Assembly: GCA_012026715.1 (NCBI GenBank)
Contig: VEPB01000515.1
Location: forward strand, 1 to 16,162
Length of the DNA stretch: 16,162 bases
Direction: 5' to 3'
From: Methylococcaceae bacterium
Lineage (GTDB): Bacteria > Pseudomonadota > Gammaproteobacteria > Methylococcales > Methylococcaceae
Every line of letters begins with the position of its first letter. Position 1 is the first letter of the stretch. Both the position numbers and the translations under genes were made by a program. The notes beneath the pieces were generated by a model that worked only from the letters and a program-made list of their open reading frames with translations, made no database searches and was not told the DNA's origin. This document shows, in pieces, positions 7,858 to 13,146 of the stretch.

Positions 7858-8331
7858 GTAGTCGCTCGCGGTGCCGATCTGTCGGTGACGGCCGCCGGGC
7901 GCGGTCCGTCCCAAGTCCTGGCGCGCGAGGGGCAAGGATTCCGCGGCGCTGTCCTGATGTGCAGGCGGCAACGTCGCGACTGCGCCGACGGAATTCGCCG
8001 AGGCGAGCTCCTGGCGTTGTTCCGAGGTGTGAGGCCAGCGTTGCGTCTGTAGCCACGCGCTCTCGTCATGGGGCATTGCCAGCGCCTCGGTCCCGGCGGC
8101 GTCCGTGCGAGTGTGCCAGATATAGGATTGATGGATGCTCCAGCCGGCCAGCAACGTCGCCAGGATCAGCATCAGCAGAGCGATCAGGTCCATGCGATGG
8201 CGCGCCGTTCGCAGGCTCCGGCGCTGGTAGGCAGTTTCGAACAGCTTGGGGTAGCCACGGCAGTCCGTGGTCAGGGCGCAGTCGGTGGGTTTGGATCTCA
8301 TCGTCGTTTTCCGGGGGGGGCTGCGTCGCAT
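7702..8331 (-). CDS. Hypothetical membrane protein, three predicted helices
   Basis: This minus-strand frame encodes up to 209 residues. It has a basic N-terminal region with two cysteines, a membrane helix near residues 48-66 (LIALLMLILATLLAGW), and a polar Gln/Ala/Arg-rich middle region of about 80 residues. Two further helices close the protein (YLLAAGVFLLALLCCAG and a final helix ending ...GVGLLSALPAAL). I do not recognise a family. Starts are uncertain: ATG at 8331 has GGAG 4 bases upstream, ATG at 8301 has a weaker site, and ATG at 8193 would begin right at the first helix. It lies 178 bases downstream of the NAD operon on the same strand and could be read from it. Its last 156 bp overlap the channel gene on the other strand, and the hydrophobic pattern suggests this strand is the older coding one in that overlap. 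Confidence 0.55.
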   Translation of the reverse strand: MRRSPPRKTTMRSKPTDCALTTDCRGYPKLFETAYQRRSLRTARHRMDLIALLMLILATLLAGWSIHQSYIWHTRTDAAGTEALAMPHDESAWLQTQRWPHTSEQRQELASANSVGAVATLPPAHQDSAAESLPLARQDLGRTAPGGRHRQIGTASDYLLAAGVFLLALLCCAGSLRRAAAATQMTALLAAELFTLIGVGLLSALPAAL

Positions 8332-8509
8332 CGGGCTCCGCAGGGGGTTGCCGCCGATCTAGAAGAGGCGGCCGTTCTGCCCGGAAAATTAGCAATTGCC
8401 GAGCCAGCTTCTCATCTCATTGATCCTTATGGGTGTCGACGGCCGGGCCGGTTTCGTCTGTAAAGTTTTTCGAATCGGATACGCCGATGGCGGGGGCTTG
8501 CCGCGCAAT

Positions 8510-9451
8510 TCAGACCACCAGCAGCCCCTTGCGGTCGGCCACGCCGATGACGGCGCGGCTGCCGGCGTTGAACTGAAGGTAGTCGGCTTCGATGCCGTCG
8601 CTGAAGATGACGCCGTTTTCGGCCATCTGCGACACCAGGGTCAGGGGGGCGTCGCGGGTGATCTTGCCGAAGCCGACGGCGGTGGTTGACGTGGTGCTGG
8701 GCCAGGGTTCCCGCACCGAAAAGTAGAGGTGGTCGGCTTCCCAGGGGAAACCCGCCGCGCTCGGCGGGAGCGCGGGCTGGCCCGACCAGGCCGCGGCGAT
8801 GCCGGTGGCGCCGGTGACGATGCTGCGAAACCAGCCGGACGAGCCCAGCCCGGTGGAGACGATGATGCCGCTGGAGGATTGCTGTTCGCTGCGACCGTCG
8901 TGGTCGATGGCGTAGCGCGCCGAAGTGTGGCTGCGGGGGCCGATGAACAAATCGTTGACCCCGTAGAGGGTCTCGCCGGTGTTCAGCACCGCCTGGGCCA
9001 TGGTCACCTCGCGCAGCCGCCGCCGCTCGGCGAACACCTCCGGCACGATGTGCGCCAGGTCGGCCACGGTGAACGGCAGCAGCACCCCCTCCCAGCGGGC
9101 CGGATCGGGATTGACCCCGATCACCGGCTGGCGGTCCAGGTACTTCAGCAGGTTGGCCACCAGCCCGTCCTGGCCCAATGCAACCACGGTATCCTGCGGC
9201 CCGAAGATGAAGTTGGGCACGAAGCGGCGGTCCACCACCTGCACCCGGCCCTGCTCGGCCAGCGCCGCCTCGGCGTCCCGCACTGCCTGCTTGTAGCGGC
9301 GGTCCTCGGCCTGATAGTCGGAAAAATCGGCGCCCAGATGCTCGACGTAGAACCGCGCCTGCTGTTCGGTGTTGAAGCGGACCACCAGCTCGTCCAGCCG
9401 GGTGCGGCGGACGATCAGCACGATCTTGTTGTAGCGGGTCCGGTCGCTCAC
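8510..9451 (-). CDS. Divergent NAD kinase-fold protein
   Basis: This 313-residue protein has the ATP-NAD kinase fold, which phosphorylates NAD to NADP in the cytoplasm. The recognisable landmarks are altered. The usual GGDG loop reads G93-Q-D-G96, keeping the aspartate. The Asn-acidic pair that contacts the ligand is N166-D167. The later ST-GS segment reads STGLGSSGW at 199-207, with Ser-Ser-Gly where GDG normally precedes it. The last strand (IFSDGIEADYLQF) is also typical. An N-terminal ~80 residues precede the first loop. It differs enough from housekeeping NAD kinase that its substrate is open, and relatives are sometimes labelled sugar kinase. The GTG at 9451 overlaps the SPFH stop codon by 4 bp (GTGA), with AGGA about 10 bases upstream, so the two genes are translationally coupled. 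Confidence 0.85.
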   Translation of the reverse strand: MSDRTRYNKIVLIVRRTRLDELVVRFNTEQQARFYVEHLGADFSDYQAEDRRYKQAVRDAEAALAEQGRVQVVDRRFVPNFIFGPQDTVVALGQDGLVANLLKYLDRQPVIGVNPDPARWEGVLLPFTVADLAHIVPEVFAERRRLREVTMAQAVLNTGETLYGVNDLFIGPRSHTSARYAIDHDGRSEQQSSSGIIVSTGLGSSGWFRSIVTGATGIAAAWSGQPALPPSAAGFPWEADHLYFSVREPWPSTTSTTAVGFGKITRDAPLTLVSQMAENGVIFSDGIEADYLQFNAGSRAVIGVADRKGLLVV

Positions 9452-10515
9452 TGGGCCGGTTTCCTGGGCTTGATGGCGGCGACGGTCGTCTCGGTTTTCG
9501 CCTCCGCCTGGCCCAGCAGGCCGCTCAGCAGTTCCGGCGAGACATTGAGCTGGCCGATGCGGTCGGCGTTTTCCGCCAGTTCCCGGAACGCCTGGGCGAT
9601 CAGCTGGCCCGGCTGCATGCCGGTGCTGGCCAGCGCCTGCAGCACCTTGGGGTCGGTGTTGCCGAGCGCTTCCATCACCGCCTTGATGCCATAAGCCTGG
9701 GCGTCGGACTCGGCGCGGGCATTGGCGGTGGCCAGCGCCACCAGGTCGCGGTTCTGCTGCTCCAGCGCGATTTTGGCGGCCATTTCGGCTTCCCTCAATT
9801 CCCGCTGCTTTTGCTGCACCGATTTCTCCGCATCCATCTGCGCCTCGCGGATCTGGCGCTTCTTGTGCTCCACCGCGATCTCGGTGTTCAGCTCGTTTTC
9901 CTTGATGGCCCGCTCCTGCTCCACGGCGGAGTTGCGGCGGGCATAGATGGCTTCGTCGGCGCGTTTGAGGATCTGCTCGCGGGCCTCGGCCTCCAGGGCC
10001 CGGCCGGTTTCCGGGGTGGGCTTGATGGCGAGGATGGACAGGCCCAGCACCTCCACGCCGAGGGAGACGATGCTCTCGGCCTGCTGCAGGCCGACCCGCA
10101 GTTCCGCCACCAGCCGCTCGGAGCCGCCCAGCGCCTCCCGCAGCGACAGGGTCTTGAGCAGGCCCGCGGTCAGCACTTGGGCGTGGTTGATCAGCCGTTG
10201 CGGCAACTGCACGGAATCTTCCGTGCTGTAGCGCTTGCCGTTGGGCGCCAGGGTGAAGTTCATCAGGCCGGCCAGCTTCTTGGGGTCGGCCACCCGGTAG
10301 GTGATCTGGCCCTGCACCGTCACCTGCTGAAAATCGCCGGTGACTTCCTCGAAGATGAAGGGGATGTCGCTGCTGCCCACGGGCACCAGCACCAGCGAGG
10401 TGGTGGGGCCGAAGTAGAAGAACGACAGGCCGGTGCCCTCGCGCACCACGCGGCCCCGTTTGTACTGCATGACGAAATTGGTCGGCTCGACCCGGATGAA
10501 GCGTAATCCGAACAT
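9448..10515 (-). CDS. SPFH/band-7 domain protein without membrane anchor
   Basis: This 355-residue protein has an SPFH (stomatin/prohibitin/flotillin/HflK) domain in about its first 180 residues, beginning directly with MFGLRFIRVEPTNFVM. A long charged coiled-coil follows at about 180-270, rich in Glu, Lys, Arg and Gln, and then a C-terminal region with GMQPGQLIAQAFRELAENA. Most SPFH proteins start with a membrane helix or hairpin; none is visible here, so membrane association would need to be peripheral or through a partner. SPFH proteins form large ring-like assemblies that organise membranes or scaffold enzymes. AGGAG (plus positions 10522-10526) stands 6 bases before the ATG. The gene sits 24 bp after the nicotinamide phosphoribosyltransferase stop and overlaps the NAD-kinase-like gene, suggesting it scaffolds or regulates that protein. 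Confidence 0.92.
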   Translation of the reverse strand: MFGLRFIRVEPTNFVMQYKRGRVVREGTGLSFFYFGPTTSLVLVPVGSSDIPFIFEEVTGDFQQVTVQGQITYRVADPKKLAGLMNFTLAPNGKRYSTEDSVQLPQRLINHAQVLTAGLLKTLSLREALGGSERLVAELRVGLQQAESIVSLGVEVLGLSILAIKPTPETGRALEAEAREQILKRADEAIYARRNSAVEQERAIKENELNTEIAVEHKKRQIREAQMDAEKSVQQKQRELREAEMAAKIALEQQNRDLVALATANARAESDAQAYGIKAVMEALGNTDPKVLQALASTGMQPGQLIAQAFRELAENADRIGQLNVSPELLSGLLGQAEAKTETTVAAIKPRKPAQ

Positions 10516-10539
10516 GGCGTGCTCCTGTCTGCGGAAGGG

Positions 10540-11940
10540 TTAGGCGGTTGCCGCGGCGCGGGCGCGAATTTCTTCGAATCGCCAGTCGCGCAGCAACCGG
10601 CCGTTTTCCCACACCGGCTCCAGTACTTCTTCATAGTCCGCGCCGATGGGCCCCTGGTCGATGCGCAGCGATGCGTACTCCCCAGTCGTGCGGGACCGGA
10701 ACAGCGACAATCGGCCCGCCTTGGACTGCTTGCCGGGATCGGTGGCCGGGTTCTTGGAAATGGCGAGCCATTCCCCGTTGCGGCGCACCGCCGAGGCCTT
10801 CATGGCGAACTTCAGGGTGTCGCGGTGCAGTTGCTGCAGCAGGGCGCCGCCCATGCCGAAGGCGATGTTGTCCGCGGCGAATCCGTTGGATTTGAGTTTC
10901 TCCAGGATTTCGACGATGGAGTGCCGGTTGACGCCGTCGCCCTGGATGATGCGGACCTGGTTGATGACCCGGTAGCCCTTGCCGTTGACGACCGAGCCGA
11001 AGCGCTGCTCCAGGATCTGCGCGACCTTCAGCACCACCGTGGCCGGGTCGCCGGAGTCGGGCCGGATCACCACGGTGGCACCCGAGCGGATCACCTCCTC
11101 GCGCAGTTCCCCACCCCAGATGGCGTCCACGGCGTGGAACACGTCGTAGCTGTCGGACACCACGGCGACCGCCCGGCCCGGCTTGGCGAACTGGGTGAGC
11201 ATGTTGCGGTAGGCGTCGACCTCCGCTTCCCGGCCCCAGGCGGTCATGGTGCTGTGCTCGGCGGCGGGGATGGAGTGGCCGGCCATGGCTTCGTGGTAAT
11301 AGCGCCGTGCCGCCAGGATACCGGACAAGGTGTCGGTGCCACGGAAGTTCACCAGGTGGGCGCAGCCTCCCAAGGCGGCCGATTCGGCGCTGGACACCCC
11401 GCGGGCGCCGAAGTCGTGGAGCTTGAATGGCAGCTGGGGCTCGGGGTCGTCCGAAGTCTCCTGCAGGTAGCGGCGGATGTCCTGCTTGATGTGCCAGGAC
11501 AGGGTCGCCACCGTCAGCGGGTACCACACCCGCATCAGCAGCGTTTCCACATGGGAGTTGAGCCAGTAGGCCAAAGGATCGGTGCATTCCACCGTGGCCA
11601 GCACCTGGAGGGTGGGCACCACCAGGCCCTCCGGCACCGCCTTGATGCGCAGCGGCAGCAGCCCACCGTGTTCCCGCAGGATGTGGAGCCAGCCGGCCTC
11701 GTTGAAGGGCTCGCCGTGGGCACCATAAAACTCCCTGGCTTCGGCGATGTTCTCGAGGGTGATGGGCTGGGCCAGGTATTCCTTCAGGATGGTCTGCAGC
11801 CCGAAGAACACCGTGCGGTTGAACGCGCCGCCGCGGGACTCCAGGTAGGAGAACAGCCCGTCGGCATCGGGCGGGTATTGCAGGTAATGGGACGCCTTGT
11901 AGGAATCCGTGTTCAGGATCAGGTTGTCGAGGTAGCACAT
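10540..11940 (-). CDS. nadV: Nicotinamide phosphoribosyltransferase
   Basis: This 466-residue enzyme makes nicotinamide mononucleotide from nicotinamide and PRPP, the first step of the two-step salvage route to NAD. The N-terminus NTDSYKASHYLQYPP matches the NAMPT signature. HDFGARGVSS carries Arg180, and FRGTDT carries Asp203, the position that favours nicotinamide over nicotinate. AAEHST carries His229, the residue phosphorylated during ATP-coupled catalysis in human NAMPT. VSDSYDV and RPDSGDP (Arg293, Asp295) complete the active site. The length is normal for bacterial NadV. The ATG at 11940 is chosen because GGAGG (plus 11949-11953) lies 8 bases upstream. A longer TTG start at 11955 would place the ribosome site inside the gene. 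It follows the NMN adenylyltransferase gene by 76 bp, which hold a hairpin also found before that gene. Confidence 0.96.
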   Translation of the reverse strand: MCYLDNLILNTDSYKASHYLQYPPDADGLFSYLESRGGAFNRTVFFGLQTILKEYLAQPITLENIAEAREFYGAHGEPFNEAGWLHILREHGGLLPLRIKAVPEGLVVPTLQVLATVECTDPLAYWLNSHVETLLMRVWYPLTVATLSWHIKQDIRRYLQETSDDPEPQLPFKLHDFGARGVSSAESAALGGCAHLVNFRGTDTLSGILAARRYYHEAMAGHSIPAAEHSTMTAWGREAEVDAYRNMLTQFAKPGRAVAVVSDSYDVFHAVDAIWGGELREEVIRSGATVVIRPDSGDPATVVLKVAQILEQRFGSVVNGKGYRVINQVRIIQGDGVNRHSIVEILEKLKSNGFAADNIAFGMGGALLQQLHRDTLKFAMKASAVRRNGEWLAISKNPATDPGKQSKAGRLSLFRSRTTGEYASLRIDQGPIGADYEEVLEPVWENGRLLRDWRFEEIRARAAATA

Positions 11941-11948
11941 TTGGAAAT

Positions 11949-11953
11949 CCTCC
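11949..11953 (-). promoter_or_regulatory. Ribosome binding site of nadV
   Basis: GGAGG on the minus strand, 8 bases before the ATG at 11940. It fixes the start there and rules out the upstream in-frame TTG at 11955. Confidence 0.8.
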
Positions 11954-11968
11954 AAATCGATGAAAGAA

Positions 11969-11985
11969 GAGCGGTCTATCCGCTC
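11969..11985 (-). promoter_or_regulatory. Leader hairpin copy 2 (ATAGA loop), before nadV
   Basis: In the sense (minus) strand this reads GAGCGGATAGACCGCTC: a perfect 6-bp stem GAGCGG/CCGCTC with the 5-base loop ATAGA. It ends 28 bases before the nadV start codon, just ahead of the ribosome site. The inner CGG-ATAGA-CCG is identical to the hairpin before the first gene of the operon, while the outer three pairs differ and still pair. No promoter is visible immediately upstream, so this copy would be present inside the polycistronic mRNA. Confidence 0.6.
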
Positions 11986-11992
11986 GGCGTTT

Positions 11993-12009
11993 GCCGGAAG
12001 CCTTCCGGC
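11993..12009. repeat. Inverted repeat between nadM-type gene and nadV
   Basis: GCCGGAAG and CTTCCGGC flank a single base, giving a near-perfect 17-base palindrome. As RNA it would form a 7-bp stem with a 3-base loop. There is no T-run on either side, so it is not an intrinsic terminator. It lies 8 bases downstream of the NMN adenylyltransferase stop codon in the sense direction and 7 bases before leader hairpin copy 2. Confidence 0.6.
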
Positions 12010-12016
12010 GGAGGGG

Positions 12017-13048
12017 TCAGATGCTGCCCAGAAAATACCGCACGATATCCAGATGGTCTTCGAAGACCTCCTCGTCCATTTCCAACAGGTGGGCGATGGG
12101 GATCCAGCGGGCCTTGGCGGCGTCGTCGCCTCCCTTGACCGGGTGCAGCGGCCCGTCCGCCAGTTCCAGCAGAAAGGCGTGGGTGATGGTGCGTCCCCGC
12201 AGGCTGCGGTCGGGGTGGTCGAACACCCGCTCGCCCTTGACGCTGCCGCGCAGCACCGGCTCCGGTATTTTCAGCCGGGTTTCCTCCCGCAGCTCCCGGA
12301 TCATCGCGTTGACGATGCGCTCATCACCCCGCAGGAAGCCGCCGGGCAGCGCCCACAGGCCGGCACCGGGCTGGGCGCCGCGGCGGATCATCAGCACGTG
12401 GCCGGACTGGACCACCACCGCATCCACCGTGACGAAGATGGGCGGGTACTTGAGATCCTTGAACTGGGCGCGGTAGGCGGCGAGGAACGCGTGTTCCTCC
12501 CGCAGCGCGGCGTACATGGGGGTCTGGCGGAAGCTCGTCATGAATTCGAACGCCGCCGCCGGCACTGCCGACTGGACCAGCAAATCGCTGTTTTCGAAGT
12601 AATAGCGGCGGATGTCGGAAGCGGAAAGCCCGGCGATATTGGGGGCTTCCACCAGTTCCCACTGGGGAAACATCTGCAGGTAATAGGAACTGCCGTCCTT
12701 GCTGTGGCCGATCAGACCCACTTTGGCGTCGGGCTTGCCGCCGTCACGGGCGATAAGGGATTCGACCGCCTGCTGCACGCCCGCGGACCATTGCTGGTCG
12801 TTGTAGGCACGGTCGACCACCGGAGCCAGCAGGATACGGCCGGCGGCGGATTCTTCCGGAAAACAGGCGGAGATCATGCCGCTGCGCTCGGCCACCGTCC
12901 AGGGGTTCTTGATGGTGCGCGGACGCTGCGCCGAACCCGGCACGACGATGACTTTGGCGGATAATCTGAGGGCCTTGCGCAGGACCTCGTGGTGGCCGTT
13001 GTGGAACGGCTGGAACCGGCCGATGTAGGCCAGGTAGTCGTAGTGCAT
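12017..13048 (-). CDS. Bifunctional NMN adenylyltransferase / Nudix hydrolase
   Basis: This 343-residue protein joins an N-terminal NMN adenylyltransferase (about residues 1-185) to a C-terminal Nudix domain (about 200-340), as in the cyanobacterial slr0787-type enzyme. The nucleotidyltransferase motif GRFQPFHNGHH begins at residue 10, and LSASDIRR at 141-148 is the second phosphate-binding motif. The Nudix box starts at Gly237 with Glu243, Arg251-Glu252 and Glu255-Glu256 all in place. The glycine normally near its end is Arg258. The first domain turns NMN plus ATP into NAD. The Nudix half probably hydrolyses ADP-ribose or another nucleoside diphosphate derivative. GAGGGG (plus 13055-13060) is 6 bases before the ATG at 13048. 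It is the first gene of the operon and supplies the step after nadV. Confidence 0.95.
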   Translation of the reverse strand: MHYDYLAYIGRFQPFHNGHHEVLRKALRLSAKVIVVPGSAQRPRTIKNPWTVAERSGMISACFPEESAAGRILLAPVVDRAYNDQQWSAGVQQAVESLIARDGGKPDAKVGLIGHSKDGSSYYLQMFPQWELVEAPNIAGLSASDIRRYYFENSDLLVQSAVPAAAFEFMTSFRQTPMYAALREEHAFLAAYRAQFKDLKYPPIFVTVDAVVVQSGHVLMIRRGAQPGAGLWALPGGFLRGDERIVNAMIRELREETRLKIPEPVLRGSVKGERVFDHPDRSLRGRTITHAFLLELADGPLHPVKGGDDAAKARWIPIAHLLEMDEEVFEDHLDIVRYFLGSI

Positions 13049-13074
13049 CGGAATCCCCTCTGCAGATGATGTGG

Positions 13075-13091
13075 GGCCGGTCTATCCGGCC
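13075..13091 (-). promoter_or_regulatory. Leader hairpin copy 1 (ATAGA loop), before NMN adenylyltransferase gene
   Basis: In the sense (minus) strand this reads GGCCGGATAGACCGGCC: a 6-bp stem GGCCGG/CCGGCC around the 5-base loop ATAGA. It ends 26 bases before the start codon at 13048. With the promoter at 13101-13128, transcription should begin at about 13092-13094, so the hairpin would be at the very 5' end of the message. It matches the hairpin before nadV in stem length, loop sequence and position. Confidence 0.62.
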
Positions 13092-13101
13092 TTGGGCCCA
13101 A
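13092..13101. promoter_or_regulatory. Palindrome TTGGGCCCAA at the predicted transcription start
   Basis: A perfect 10-base palindrome overlaps the last base of the -10 box and covers the predicted start point of the NAD salvage operon. Its position would suit a repressor site, but it is short and could be chance. Confidence 0.3.
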
Positions 13102-13128
13102 CTATAGCGGAACCGTTGGCGGGGTCAA
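13101..13128 (-). promoter_or_regulatory. Sigma-70-like promoter of the NAD salvage operon
   Basis: On the minus strand TTGACC (plus 13123-13128) and TATAGT (plus 13101-13106) are separated by 16 bases, each one change from the consensus hexamers. The promoter lies just after the tamB stop codon and points into the NMN adenylyltransferase gene. The operon therefore need not depend on tamB transcription. Confidence 0.65.
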
Positions 13129-13146
13129 TAGGCACGTAGGAGTTGA

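Noticed and set aside
9452..10612. Long upstream extension of the NAD kinase-like frame to 10612
   Set aside because: It runs out of frame through the SPFH gene; its translation is Gly/Arg/Ala-rich filler, and the GTGA overlap at 9451 gives a natural start.
10519..12138. 539-codon open frame on the plus strand
   Set aside because: Shadow of nadV, whose active-site motifs are all intact on the other strand.
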